Below, in pieces: positions 1 to 8,287 of a stretch of 64,000 bases of DNA. A model generated the notes under the pieces. That model had not been told where the DNA came from, did no database searches, and saw only the letters and a list, made by a program, of their open reading frames with translations. Location of the stretch: assembly GCF_036322625.1 (NCBI RefSeq), contig NZ_AP027266.1:1553001-1617000 (forward strand). The letters are read 5' to 3'. The stretch's first letter is position 1. Each line of letters starts with the position of its first letter. The translations under genes and the position numbers were made by a program. This DNA is from Roseicyclus marinus. Its GTDB lineage: Bacteria; Pseudomonadota; Alphaproteobacteria; Rhodobacterales; Rhodobacteraceae.

Positions 1-429
1 GTCATCCATTTCAAGGAGACGCCGCATTCGATTTTCGATGCGGATGCGGGAAACCGCGCCAATGTGCTGTCGATCCGGCTGCAACCCGACGAGGGGATCG
101 ATCTGCGCGTGACGATCAAGGAGCCGGGGCCGGGGGGCATGCGCCTGATCGACGTGCCGCTCGACATGAGTTTCGCCGATGCGCTGGGACCGGAAGTGGC
201 CGATGTGCCCGATGCCTATGAGCGGCTGATCATGGATGTGATCCGGGGCAACCAGACGCTGTTCATGCGCGGCGACGAGGTGGAGGCGGCCTGGGGCTGG
301 ACCGACCCGATCATCGCGGGATGGGAGGCGCGGGGCGACCGGCCCGTGCCCTATCACGCGGGCAGTTCGGGGCCGGAAGAAGCCGCGATCCTGATGCATC
401 GCGACAACCGCCGCTGGCGGGAGATCTGA
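1..429 (+). CDS. zwf: Glucose-6-phosphate 1-dehydrogenase, C-terminal part (5' cut by window edge)
   Basis: Last 142 codons of the enzyme that oxidises glucose-6-phosphate to 6-phosphogluconolactone, the entry step of the Entner-Doudoroff/pentose phosphate routes. The open frame starts at base 1 with no start codon, so the gene continues upstream. Family landmarks in the C-terminal domain are IRLQPDEGI, the YERLIMDVIRGNQTLFMR stretch and DEVEAAWGWTDPI. The stop TGA is one base before the ATG of pgl, so the two are almost certainly co-translated. The neighbours pgl and pgi confirm the sugar-phosphate context. Confidence 0.95.
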   Translation, partial: VIHFKETPHSIFDADAGNRANVLSIRLQPDEGIDLRVTIKEPGPGGMRLIDVPLDMSFADALGPEVADVPDAYERLIMDVIRGNQTLFMRGDEVEAAWGWTDPIIAGWEARGDRPVPYHAGSSGPEEAAILMHRDNRRWREI

Positions 430-430
430 G

Positions 431-1102
431 ATGGAGCTGATCGAATATCCCGACCGCGACCTGTTGAGCTTGGGTCTGGCCGACCGGCTGACCGCCGATC
501 TGGCCGAAGCCTTGCGGTTGAACGAACGGGCGAGTTTCAGCGTGCCGGGGGGCACGACACCCGGGCCGGTGTTCGATCTGTTGAGCGAGCAGGCGCTCGA
601 TTGGGACCGGGTGTCGGTGGTGTTGAACGACGAGCGGTGGGTGCCCGAGGACAGCCCCCGGTCGAACACGGGGCTGCTGCGCAAAAGGCTATTGGTGTCA
701 AAGGCATCGGCGGCGACGTTGATCCCGCTTTACGCGCCCGCCGCACAGCCCGAGGACAAGATCGCGGAGCTGGCCGAGGGGCTGGTGCCGCATTTGCCGC
801 TGTCGGTCGTGCTGCTCGGGATGGGGGCGGATATGCATACCGCGAGCCTCTTTCCCGGTGCCGACAATCTTGAGGCGGCGCTGGCCGAGGATGCGCCGCC
901 CCTGATGGCGATGCGGGCCGAGGGCGCGGGCGAGCCGCGCATCACGCTGACGGCCCCCGTGCTGAAGGGCGCGTTGAGCCTGCATATCCTGATCACGGGG
1001 GCGGAGAAGCGCGCGGCCCTGGAACGGGCGCAGCATCTGTCCGCGACGCAAGCGCCGGTGCGCGCCGTGCTGGGGCAGGCCGTGGTGCATTGGGCGGAGT
1101 GA
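431..1102 (+). CDS. pgl: 6-phosphogluconolactonase
   Basis: 223-residue enzyme hydrolysing 6-phosphogluconolactone to 6-phosphogluconate, directly after zwf in the pathway and on the chromosome. Visible family motifs are the N-terminal VPGGTTP phosphate loop, LNDERWVP and [15 protein letters not shown], in the usual order and at usual length. It begins one base after the zwf stop and is followed 5 bases later by pgi, giving a compact zwf-pgl-pgi operon. Cytosolic; no signal peptide. Confidence 0.95.
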   Translation: MELIEYPDRDLLSLGLADRLTADLAEALRLNERASFSVPGGTTPGPVFDLLSEQALDWDRVSVVLNDERWVPEDSPRSNTGLLRKRLLVSKASAATLIPLYAPAAQPEDKIAELAEGLVPHLPLSVVLLGMGADMHTASLFPGADNLEAALAEDAPPLMAMRAEGAGEPRITLTAPVLKGALSLHILITGAEKRAALERAQHLSATQAPVRAVLGQAVVHWAE

Positions 1103-1107
1103 GGGAA

Positions 1108-2715
1108 ATGGACGCGATCTGGAATGATCTCAAGGCTTTGGCGGCGGGTGTCGAGGGGCGGAGCCTTGTCTCGCTGTTCGAGGATGACAGCCGCGCTGCG
1201 CGGTTTTCGCGGCGCATGGACGACATGCTGTTCGATTTTTCCAAGACGCAGATCGACGATACGGTTCTGGCGCGGCTGATCGATCTGGCGCGGGCGGCGG
1301 GTGTCGAGGCGCGGCGCGAGGCGATGTTTTCGGGCGACAAGATCAACGAGACCGAGGGGCGCGCGGTGCTGCATACGGCGCTGAGGGCCGAGAGCGGTCC
1401 GATCCGCGTCGATGGTCAGGACGTGATGCCGGGGGTTTTGGAAACGCGGGCGCGGATGGCGGCATTCGCCGACAAGATCCGGGCGGGCGAGATCAAAGGC
1501 GCGGGTGGGCGCTATAGCGATGTGGTCAATATCGGGATCGGGGGATCGGATCTGGGCCCTGCGATGGCGACGCTGGCGCTGGCGCCTTGGCATGACGGGC
1601 CGAGGGTGCATTACGTCTCGAACGTGGACGGGGCGCATATCCATGACGTGCTGAAGGGGCTGGACCCTGCGCGCACGCTGGTGATCGTCGCCTCCAAGAC
1701 CTTTACCACGATCGAGACGATGACCAATGCCCAGACGGCGCGGGATTGGATGGGGCGCGCTGTGGCCGATCCGGCCAAGCAATTCGTGGCGCTGTCGAGT
1801 GCCGTCGATCTGACGAGCGCCTTTGGCATCGACCCCGAGCGGGTCTTTGGTTTCGAGGATTGGGTGGGCGGACGCTATTCGCTGTGGGGGCCCATCGGCC
1901 TGGGGCTGATGCTGGCGGTCGGGCCGGAAAGGTTCGGGGAATTCCTGCAGGGCGCGCGCGAGATGGACGACCATTTCCGGGCTGCGGAGTTGGACGAGAA
2001 CCTGCCCGTGCTGCTGGCGCTGGTGGGGATCTGGCATGCGCAGGTGCAGGGCCATGCGACCCGCACGGTGCTGCCCTATGATCAGCGGCTGTCGCGGCTG
2101 CCCGCCTATCTTCAGCAGCTGGAGATGGAGAGCAACGGCAAGCGCGTGGCGATGGATGGGAGCGATCTGGCGCTACCCTCGGGGCCGGTTGTCTGGGGCG
2201 AGCCGGGGACGAACGGGCAGCATGCGTTCTATCAGTTGATCCACCAGGGCACGCGGGTGGTGCCCTGCGAGTTCCTTGTCGCCGCCGAAGGCCATGAGCC
2301 GGAACTGGCGCATCATCACCGGCTGCTGGTCGCCAATTGCCTGGCGCAATCGGAAGCCTTGATGCGGGGTCGGAGCCTTGCGGAGGCGCGCGCGATCATG
2401 GCCGCAAAGGGGCTTGAGGGGGCGGAGCTGGAGCGGCAGGCGCGCCACCGGGTCTTTCCGGGCAACAGGCCCTCGACCACGCTGATCTATCCCAAGCTCA
2501 CGCCTGCGATGCTGGGGCGGATCATCGCGCTTTACGAGCATCGGGTCTTTGTCGAGGGGGTTATCCTTGGCATCAATTCCTTTGACCAATGGGGGGTCGA
2601 GCTGGGCAAGGAATTGGCGAAGTCGCTCGAGCCGGTTCTGTCGGGGGCAAGCGATGGCCGTGGCAAGGACGGCTCCACGCTGGCGCTTGTCGCCTTTGCG
2701 CGGGGGGAGGGCTGA
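1108..2715 (+). CDS. pgi: Glucose-6-phosphate isomerase
   Basis: 535-residue isomerase interconverting glucose-6-phosphate and fructose-6-phosphate. The PGI signatures are visible: the [12 protein letters not shown] sugar-binding segment, [13 protein letters not shown], and the [18 protein letters not shown] segment with the catalytic Glu/His region. The ATG at 1108 is preceded by GAGGGAA. An in-frame TTG further upstream overlaps pgl and has no supporting site. It forms the third gene of the zwf-pgl-pgi operon; with zwf and pgl it lets fructose-6-phosphate cycle back into the Entner-Doudoroff route (inference). Confidence 0.96.
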   Translation: MDAIWNDLKALAAGVEGRSLVSLFEDDSRAARFSRRMDDMLFDFSKTQIDDTVLARLIDLARAAGVEARREAMFSGDKINETEGRAVLHTALRAESGPIRVDGQDVMPGVLETRARMAAFADKIRAGEIKGAGGRYSDVVNIGIGGSDLGPAMATLALAPWHDGPRVHYVSNVDGAHIHDVLKGLDPARTLVIVASKTFTTIETMTNAQTARDWMGRAVADPAKQFVALSSAVDLTSAFGIDPERVFGFEDWVGGRYSLWGPIGLGLMLAVGPERFGEFLQGAREMDDHFRAAELDENLPVLLALVGIWHAQVQGHATRTVLPYDQRLSRLPAYLQQLEMESNGKRVAMDGSDLALPSGPVVWGEPGTNGQHAFYQLIHQGTRVVPCEFLVAAEGHEPELAHHHRLLVANCLAQSEALMRGRSLAEARAIMAAKGLEGAELERQARHRVFPGNRPSTTLIYPKLTPAMLGRIIALYEHRVFVEGVILGINSFDQWGVELGKELAKSLEPVLSGASDGRGKDGSTLALVAFARGEG

Positions 2716-2749
2716 CCCCCGGCGCGGCGCCATGCGGGGCTTGCTGGCC

Positions 2750-2772
2750 TGCATATTTCTGGAAAGATGAAG
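2750..2772 (+). repeat. 23-nt recurrent intergenic motif, copy A
   Basis: Reads TGCATATTT, two variable bases (CT), then GGAAAGATGAAG. It lies 34 bases after the pgi stop, on the pgi strand, in the gap before the convergent thioesterase gene. Four further copies occur in this window, all just downstream of a stop codon on the same strand. Confidence 0.8.
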
Positions 2773-2774
2773 GA

Positions 2775-3266
2775 TCAGGCGCTTTCAGGGACGGCGCCGT
2801 CGAGATTTTGGAGGGCGTCGCGGGCTTCCACGGGGATCTTGTGGCGGCCGTTTCCGTGGCGGTCGAGGAGCACGATGATCGCGCTGCCCGCCGCGGTCTG
2901 GCGCGCGCCTGCGGGATCGGGGAGCCAGACGGCGTAATCCATGGTGAAAGACGTGGTGCGAAAGGCCCGCGTGCGGCCCGTGACCACGTAATCCATCGCC
3001 TGAACCATCTCGGCCAGGTAGTCGCAGCTGGCGTGTTTGAGGACAAGGCGCGGGCTGTCGGGGCCGTAATCGGTGACATGGCGCGCCGAGAGATAGGGCA
3101 GGCGGAAGCTTTCGAACCAGCGCAGATAGGCGGTGTTGTTGACGTGACCCAGCGCGTCGATCTCGCCGAAGCGGACGCGGTCGGCGAGGCCGAAGCCCCA
3201 AGGCGCGGGGATGCCCTGTGCGCGCAGCGCCGGGGCATCGAGGGGGGTGTGATAGCGCAGATCCAT
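2775..3266 (-). CDS. Acyl-CoA thioesterase, 4HBT hot-dog fold
   Basis: 163-residue single hot-dog-fold protein. The segment VRFGEIDALGHVNNTAYLRW matches the 4-hydroxybenzoyl-CoA thioesterase family helix, with the Asp/Gly-His-Val-Asn-Asn pattern that lines the active site. The reaction would be hydrolysis of an acyl-CoA; the acyl specificity cannot be read from sequence. The ATG at 3266 starts MDLRYHTPLD. A longer frame upstream would run into the divergent AbrB promoter region and is not supported. Its 3' end converges on pgi. Confidence 0.8.
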   Translation of the reverse strand: MDLRYHTPLDAPALRAQGIPAPWGFGLADRVRFGEIDALGHVNNTAYLRWFESFRLPYLSARHVTDYGPDSPRLVLKHASCDYLAEMVQAMDYVVTGRTRAFRTTSFTMDYAVWLPDPAGARQTAAGSAIIVLLDRHGNGRHKIPVEARDALQNLDGAVPESA

Positions 3267-3354
3267 GGGGATGGTTTGGCGCGGGCAAGCGCGCGGTGCA
3301 AGCCCGCTTGAACCCAGGCTGCAATCGCGCTTTCGTGCGGTGGGCGGGCGCAGC

Positions 3355-4416
3355 ATGGCGGGCAGGATGGGCAGGGCGATCTTCGAGACATTGGTGACGC
3401 TGGCGATCGGGGCGGCGGGGGCGGTCCTGTTCTGGCTGATCGGCTTTCCGGCGGCGGTTCTGACGGGACCTGCGGCGGCGGTGTCGGTGGCGACGCTGAT
3501 GGGGGTGCCGACGCTGATGCCCGCGCGGCTGCGCGACGGGGTTTTCCTGGTGATCGGGGTGACGATCGGGAGCACGGTGACGCCCGAGGTGATCGCCACC
3601 GCCTTGAGCTGGCCCGTGTCCTTGGCGGTTCTGGTGGCGACGCTGGTTGCGGTGATCGTGGTGGCGCAGCGGGCGCTTGTGGCGCTCTTTGGCTATGACA
3701 AGATGACGGCGCTGTTGTGCGCGACGCCCGGGCATCTGAGTTACGTGCTGACGCTGTCGACCGAGCTTGGGGCGGATGTGCCGCGCGTGGCGCTGGTGCA
3801 GACGGTCAGGGTCTTGCTGCTGACGCTGGCGGTGCCGGTTCTGATCGCGCTCTGGGGGGTGGAGGGGCAGGCCTATCTGACCGATTACGGGGCGATTTCC
3901 CCGCTGGCGCTGGCGCTGACATTCCCGGCGGCGCTGGCGCTTGGCTGGGTGTTCTTGCGGCTTCATGTGCCTGCGGCGCTGGTGCTGGGGGGGATGGCGG
4001 TATCGGCCATCGGGCATGGCAGCGGGTTGACCCCCGGTGTGATCCCGGCCTGGCTGCAGATCGGGGCGTTTTTGTGCATGGGCGTTCTGATCGGGACGCG
4101 GTTTCGCGGCTTTGACCCGAGGGGGGTCTGGGGCGCGCTGGGGGCGGGGATCGTGACGACGCTGGTTGCTTGTGCCGTGGCCTCGGTCGGGGCGGTGGTG
4201 GCGTCCTGGATCATCGGATTGCCTGCGGCGGCGCTGTTGCTGGCCTTTGCCCCCGGCGGGGTGGAGGTGATGGCGGCGATCGCGGTGGAAACCGGGCTCG
4301 AGCCTGCGCTGGTGGCGGCTCATCACGTGTTCCGCCTGCTGGTTCTGACGGTGCTGGTGCCGGTGATGATCGCAAGGGCGCGGCGCGGGGGGATCGGGCC
4401 GCTTGGGTCCTCGTGA
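3355..4416 (+). CDS. AbrB-family integral membrane protein (putative transporter)
   Basis: 353-residue, strongly hydrophobic protein with about ten predicted membrane segments. It carries the repeated Gly/Ala-rich halves of the Gram-negative AbrB family (often labelled ammonia monooxygenase-like): TPGHLSYVLTLSTELGAD in the first half, FAPGGVEVMAAIAVETG in the second. These P-G-H/G-G-V motifs face each other in the duplicated fold. Substrate unknown; transport is inferred from topology. I chose ATG 3355 (MAGRMGR); upstream in-frame ATGs add a non-conserved polar stretch. Confidence 0.75.
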   Translation: MAGRMGRAIFETLVTLAIGAAGAVLFWLIGFPAAVLTGPAAAVSVATLMGVPTLMPARLRDGVFLVIGVTIGSTVTPEVIATALSWPVSLAVLVATLVAVIVVAQRALVALFGYDKMTALLCATPGHLSYVLTLSTELGADVPRVALVQTVRVLLLTLAVPVLIALWGVEGQAYLTDYGAISPLALALTFPAALALGWVFLRLHVPAALVLGGMAVSAIGHGSGLTPGVIPAWLQIGAFLCMGVLIGTRFRGFDPRGVWGALGAGIVTTLVACAVASVGAVVASWIIGLPAAALLLAFAPGGVEVMAAIAVETGLEPALVAAHHVFRLLVLTVLVPVMIARARRGGIGPLGSS

Positions 4417-4420
4417 AAAA

Positions 4421-4448
4421 CGGGCCGCGCCGGGGGGAGCGCGGCCCG
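4421..4448 (-). terminator. Intrinsic terminator of the tRNA-Gly transcript
   Basis: Perfect 10-bp stem (4421-4430 with 4439-4448, CGGGCCGCGC/GCGCGGCCCG) and an 8-base loop. On the minus strand it is followed at once by TTTTT, so it terminates leftward transcription coming from tRNA-Gly. On the plus strand there is no T-run. It starts 5 bases after the AbrB stop codon. Confidence 0.75.
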
Positions 4449-4624
4449 AAGTCGGGTCAGGGAGGAAAAACCGTGTGGGCTGGGAGGAGGGAGAGAGGCC
4501 CGAGGTTTCGATGGGAGGAGATTGCCCCCGCATCGCGGCGGGAATGGGGCGCGTTCGGGATGGTTCGGGGGTATTACGGAGGCCCGCGCGTGGCGCTGTT
4601 CAAGCTGCCTGCGTCCGGGAGGTT

Positions 4625-4698
4625 TGGAGCGGGTAACGGGAATCGAACCCGTAACTGAAGCTTGGGAAGCTTTCGTGATACCTTTTCACCATACCCGC
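4625..4698 (-). tRNA. tRNA-Gly (anticodon CCC)
   Basis: Reading the minus strand gives a full cloverleaf. The acceptor is GCGGGTA/TACCCGC with discriminator T and an encoded CCA (4625-4627). The D-arm region is GTGAAAAGGTATCAC, the anticodon loop TTCCCAA (anticodon CCC, decoding GGG), and the T-arm ACGGG-TTCGATT-CCCGT. Length 74 nt including CCA. The gene stands alone with its own promoter upstream and hairpin terminator downstream. Confidence 0.95.
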
Positions 4699-4710
4699 AT
4701 CACGAGGGTG

Positions 4711-4739
4711 AGATAGTCCTGCGGGGGCGGGGGCGTCAA
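4711..4739 (-). promoter_or_regulatory. Sigma-70-type promoter of tRNA-Gly
   Basis: Minus strand shows TTGACG (4739-4734), a 17-base spacer and CTATCT (4716-4711), ending about 12 bases before the tRNA 5' end at 4698. Spacing and hexamers fit a housekeeping promoter. Confidence 0.6.
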
Positions 4740-4800
4740 GGCCCCTCGGCCCCGCTTTGATCCTGTCTTGGCCGCGACGCAGCCCCGTCCGATGACCGGT

Positions 4801-6846
4801 CTAGCCCCGGCGGCGCCTGCGCCCGCCTTCGCCGCCCGGTGCGCTGCCGCTGGCCCCGAAGGCCACCTGTGGCAGGGGGGCTATCTTGGCGAGTTCCGGG
4901 AAAGGGTCGGTCGCATGCGGGATCGCATTGGCGTTGACGAAATGTTCCTGGAAGCGGGGTTCGATGGCGGTCTCGATCTTGTCGATGCGGCGCACGATCC
5001 GTTCGATCCGCTGGCGGGCCTCGCGGTTGCAGAGCGCGATGCGCGCGCCATGGCCTGCGGCATTGCCCGCGCTCGTGACATTGTCGAGCGTGGCATCGGG
5101 GATCATGCCCAGAACCATGGCATGTTTGGGGCTGATATGGGCCCCGAAGGCACCCGCGAGGACGACGCGGTCGACGCGATCCACGCCGCGCTTGTCCATG
5201 AGGAGGCGCGCGCCCGCGTAGAGCGCGGATTTGGCCAGCTGGATGGCGCGGATATCGCCCTGGGTCACGGTGATGCGGGGGCCGCCCGTGGCGGTCGCGT
5301 CATGGACGAGATAGGCGAAGGTGCGGCCCGTGGGTTCGGCGCGGGGGGTGCCGGTCGCCTCCGGCCCGCCGATGAGGCCCGAGGCGTCGAGAAGGCCCGC
5401 CATGCGCATTTCGGCCACGGCTTCGATGATGCCCGAGCCGCAGATGCCGGTGACGCCGGTATCCTTGGTGGCCTCCGTAAAGCCCGGATCGTCGGACCAC
5501 AGATCGCAGCCGATGACGCGGAAGCGGGGCTCCTTGGTCACGGGGTCGATCTCGATCCGTTCGATGGCACCCGGGGCGGCACGTTGGCCCGCGCTGATCT
5601 GTGCGCCCTCGAAGGCCGGGCCGGTGGGCGAGGAACAGGCGAGAACGCCTGTCTTGTCGCCGAGGAGGATTTCGGCATTGGTGCCGACATCGACGATGAG
5701 GGTGAGCTGGTCGGCCTGATCGGGTTCTTCGGACAGGGCGACGGCTGCGGCATCGGCCCCCACATGGCCCGCGATGCAGGGCAGGAGATAGACTTGGGCC
5801 GCGGGCGCGATTGTCGTGAGGCCGATGTCACGGGCAGAGAGCGTCAGGCTGCCCGAGGTGGCGAGCGCGAAGGGTGCCTGGCCCAGTTCGACGGGGTCGA
5901 TGCCCAGAAGCAGGTGGTGCATGACCGGGTTGCAGACGATCACGGTTTCCATGATCAGCCGAGGGTCGATCCCGCCTTCGGCGGCGATTTCGGTGGCAAG
6001 CGTGGCGATGGCCTGCTGGACGGCTTGCGTCATTTCCCGGTCACCGCCGGGGTTCATCATGGCGTAGCTGACGCGGCTCATCAGATCCTCGCCGAAGCGG
6101 ATCTGGGGGTTCATGAGACCCGAGGAGGCCAGCACGCGCCCATCGGCGAGGTCGCACAGATGGGCCGCGATGGTGGTCGAGCCGAGGTCGATGGCGAGGC
6201 CGTAAAGGCCGCCCTCGTGCAGGCCGGGCCAGACATCGAGGATCTGGAAACTGTCTGAATGCGCGGGCTGGTGGAGGGCGACGCTGACCTGCCAATTGCC
6301 CTTGCGGAGTGCGGGTTGCAGTTTTTGCAGGACGCTGAGGGGCGCGGTCACGCTGTCGATCTGCCATTGGTCGCGCAGCGCCGCTTGCAGGCGTTCGAAA
6401 TCGCCCGAGGGTTCGTGCATGTCCGGTTCGACCACTTCGACCAGGACGAGGCGCGTGGCGGGGTCCATGGTGATGGCGCGGGTCGAGGCGGCCTTGCGCA
6501 CGACCTGGCGGTGGACCTGGCTTTCGGGGGGGACATCGACGACGATATCGCCCTGGACGGTCGCCTGGCAGCCAAGCCTGCGACCAGGTTTCAGGCCGCG
6601 CACGCGGTCATAGCGGTCCTCGACCGCGTTCCAGTCCGACAGCGCGCCCTCGCGCACGGTGACGCCATGTTTGGGGAAATCGCCGTAGGAGGGGGCGATC
6701 TGGCATTTCGAGCAGATGCCGCGCCCGCCGCAGACGCTGTCGAGATCGACGCCCAGCTGGCGCGCGGCGGTCAGGATCGGGGTGCCGACCGGGAAATGGC
6801 CGCGCTTGCCCGAGGGCGTGAAGATGACGAGGGGATCGATTGTCAT
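4801..6846 (-). CDS. Ferredoxin-domain/ASKHA corrinoid-activation protein (RACo-like, DUF4445)
   Basis: 681-residue protein. The N-terminal 2Fe-2S ferredoxin domain has ligands C39, C45, C48 (SVCGGRGICSKC) and C93 (RRLGCQ). A long C-terminal ASKHA ATPase-like domain contains LAIDLGSTTIAAHL, LIVDVGTNAEILL and GAFGAHISP. This architecture is that of proteins that reductively reactivate cobalt(II) corrinoids in methyltransferase systems (RACo/RamA type). Start ATG 6846 begins MTIDPLVIF. It is the last gene of the leftward operon with a methyl-THF:corrinoid methyltransferase. No corrinoid-binding partner protein is encoded in this window. Role in methyl transfer is inferred from family and neighbours. 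Confidence 0.85.
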   Translation of the reverse strand: MTIDPLVIFTPSGKRGHFPVGTPILTAARQLGVDLDSVCGGRGICSKCQIAPSYGDFPKHGVTVREGALSDWNAVEDRYDRVRGLKPGRRLGCQATVQGDIVVDVPPESQVHRQVVRKAASTRAITMDPATRLVLVEVVEPDMHEPSGDFERLQAALRDQWQIDSVTAPLSVLQKLQPALRKGNWQVSVALHQPAHSDSFQILDVWPGLHEGGLYGLAIDLGSTTIAAHLCDLADGRVLASSGLMNPQIRFGEDLMSRVSYAMMNPGGDREMTQAVQQAIATLATEIAAEGGIDPRLIMETVIVCNPVMHHLLLGIDPVELGQAPFALATSGSLTLSARDIGLTTIAPAAQVYLLPCIAGHVGADAAAVALSEEPDQADQLTLIVDVGTNAEILLGDKTGVLACSSPTGPAFEGAQISAGQRAAPGAIERIEIDPVTKEPRFRVIGCDLWSDDPGFTEATKDTGVTGICGSGIIEAVAEMRMAGLLDASGLIGGPEATGTPRAEPTGRTFAYLVHDATATGGPRITVTQGDIRAIQLAKSALYAGARLLMDKRGVDRVDRVVLAGAFGAHISPKHAMVLGMIPDATLDNVTSAGNAAGHGARIALCNREARQRIERIVRRIDKIETAIEPRFQEHFVNANAIPHATDPFPELAKIAPLPQVAFGASGSAPGGEGGRRRRRG

Positions 6847-6871
6847 GGATGTCTCGCGGGGGTAGGGGCCG

Positions 6872-6920
6872 AATTTTCGTACGAAAATTTGGTGGGGGCG
6901 AAAATTCGTACGAATTTTCG
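6872..6920. repeat. Tandem perfect palindromes, array 1
   Basis: Two perfect palindromes: AATTTTCGTACGAAAATT (18 bp, 6872-6889), and a 22-bp one at 6899-6920 whose inner 20 bp read GAAAATTCGTACGAATTTTC. Both are centred on CGTACG. The array fills the gap between the 78-aa gene, whose stop is 3 bases away, and the ASKHA gene in the same operon. It could fold as RNA hairpins (attenuator or processing site) or bind a dimeric protein; neither is shown. Confidence 0.85.
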
Positions 6921-6922
6921 GG

Positions 6923-7159
6923 TCAGAACAGAACCTGGATGGGGCGACGGGTGCAGAAGACGACCAATTGGCCGTTGCATTCCACCAGATGCCAGCCCCG
7001 GCGGCGCACCTCGGCCTCGAAAACCTGCCGGCCCACCTCGGCCTCCACCCAGCGGAGCGAGCGGCGCACGACACCGCCCCGATCCACGGCCTTGGCCGAA
7101 AAGACCTGTTCGACCCAAGGGGCCGAGGGAAGCGGGATGACGGGGCGCAGCATGGTCAT
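6923..7159 (-). CDS. Small conserved protein, 78 aa, paralogue of the gene at 36539-36796
   Basis: 78-residue basic protein, no signal peptide or membrane segment. Residues about 14-78 align without gaps to the 85-aa product at 36539-36796, with roughly 27 of 65 positions identical by hand. Shared features are VRRSLR/IRRSLR, a GR..F..EV.RRG helix-like block and GQ(L/I)(V/I)(V/I)FC near the C-terminus. Short proteins of this type are sometimes labelled phosphoribosylanthranilate isomerase in databases, which an 80-residue chain cannot be. It sits inside the one-carbon operon between the methyltransferase and ASKHA genes, and a palindrome array follows its stop. Function unknown. Confidence 0.75.
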   Translation of the reverse strand: MTMLRPVIPLPSAPWVEQVFSAKAVDRGGVVRRSLRWVEAEVGRQVFEAEVRRRGWHLVECNGQLVVFCTRRPIQVLF

Positions 7160-7198
7160 GCCGCGACCCTGTCCCGATTCTGGTTAAACCTTTGTTAC

Positions 7199-8269
7199 TC
7201 ACCCGGCGCGCCGCCGCCGTCCGCCCGCGCGCCCGCCGCGCAGCGCCGCGTCGGGGTCCTGGTTGAACCTGATCCAGGCGCCGCCGCCATCATCCTGGTT
7301 CATCAGGAAATTGGCGGCGCGGATCGCCTCCATCTCCTTGCCGGGGCGGGGTTTGGTGGAGCCCATGCCGAAGAGCTTGACGAAGGTCTCGTCGTCCATG
7401 TCGGGGGGCAGCATGATGCCTGCCGCCTCGATCTCGGCCTTCTTGGCGGCGATGGCCTTGGGGCCGACGGGGAGCGCCACGGGGTTCATGATCGCGCTCG
7501 TCATGCCCGCGCCATAGGCCATGGGCAGGAAGGCGTTGTTGATGCCGTGGCGGTTGGGCAGGCCGAAGGAGATGTTGGAGGCCCCGCAGGTGGTGTTCAC
7601 GCCCAATTCCTCGCGCAGGCGGCGCACGAGGGTGAAGACCTGCTGGCCTGCCGTTGCCATGGCCCCGATGGGCATGACGAGCGGGTCGACGACGATGTCA
7701 TGGGCGGGAATGCCGAAATCGGCGGCGCGTTCGACGATCTTTTTGGCCACGGCGAAGCGGACATCGGGATCTTCGGAAATGCCGGTGTCGTCGTTCGAGA
7801 TGGCCACGACGGGGACGTTGTATTTCTTGATCAGGGGCAGGACGATTTCGAGGCGTTCCTCCTCGCCGGTCACGGAATTGACGAGCGGACGGCCATGGGC
7901 GACGGCGAGCCCCGCCTCGAGCGCGCCGGGGACCGAGCTGTCGATGCAGATCGGGCAATCGGTGACGCCCTGAACCACGCGGATGAGTTCCGGCATCAGC
8001 ATGGGTTCGACGAAATTGTTGTCGGCGTAGCGGGCGTCTTCGCCCATCTTGTTGGAAAAGACCGCGCCGGAATTCACGTCGAGCACGGTCGCGCCGGCCT
8101 CGACCTGGGCCACGGCATCGGATTCCACGCGGGAGAAATCGCCCCGCTCCAGTTCCTCGTTCAGGATCTTGCGGCCGGTGGGATTGATCCGTTCGCCGAT
8201 GACGCAGAAGGGCTGATCAAAGCCGATCACGGTGGTGCGGGTCTGCGATTCGATGACGGTGCGGGTCAT
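7199..8269 (-). CDS. Methyltetrahydrofolate:corrinoid methyltransferase
   Basis: 356-residue pterin-binding TIM-barrel protein of the AcsE/MtgA type. It moves a methyl group between 5-methyl-THF and a corrinoid protein. Visible motifs are VIGERINPTGRKIL near the N-terminus, TVLDVNSGAV, CIDSSVPGALEAGL, PLVNSVTGEEERL, AISNDDTGISEDP and the late TTCGASNISFGLPNR. The C-terminus ends in an Arg/Gly-rich tail (GGRAGGRRRRAG) not typical of the fold. It follows the MetF-like gene closely in the leftward operon, suggesting methyl groups are loaded onto THF and then oxidised. Confidence 0.88.
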   Translation of the reverse strand: MTRTVIESQTRTTVIGFDQPFCVIGERINPTGRKILNEELERGDFSRVESDAVAQVEAGATVLDVNSGAVFSNKMGEDARYADNNFVEPMLMPELIRVVQGVTDCPICIDSSVPGALEAGLAVAHGRPLVNSVTGEEERLEIVLPLIKKYNVPVVAISNDDTGISEDPDVRFAVAKKIVERAADFGIPAHDIVVDPLVMPIGAMATAGQQVFTLVRRLREELGVNTTCGASNISFGLPNRHGINNAFLPMAYGAGMTSAIMNPVALPVGPKAIAAKKAEIEAAGIMLPPDMDDETFVKLFGMGSTKPRPGKEMEAIRAANFLMNQDDGGGAWIRFNQDPDAALRGGRAGGRRRRAG

Positions 8270-8287
8270 GTGTTCTTGCTTTCCTGA

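Noticed and set aside
2785-4533. 582-codon minus-strand frame across the thioesterase/AbrB region
   Set aside because: Overlaps the AbrB gene antisense and the thioesterase in another frame; extreme Arg/His/Gln content.
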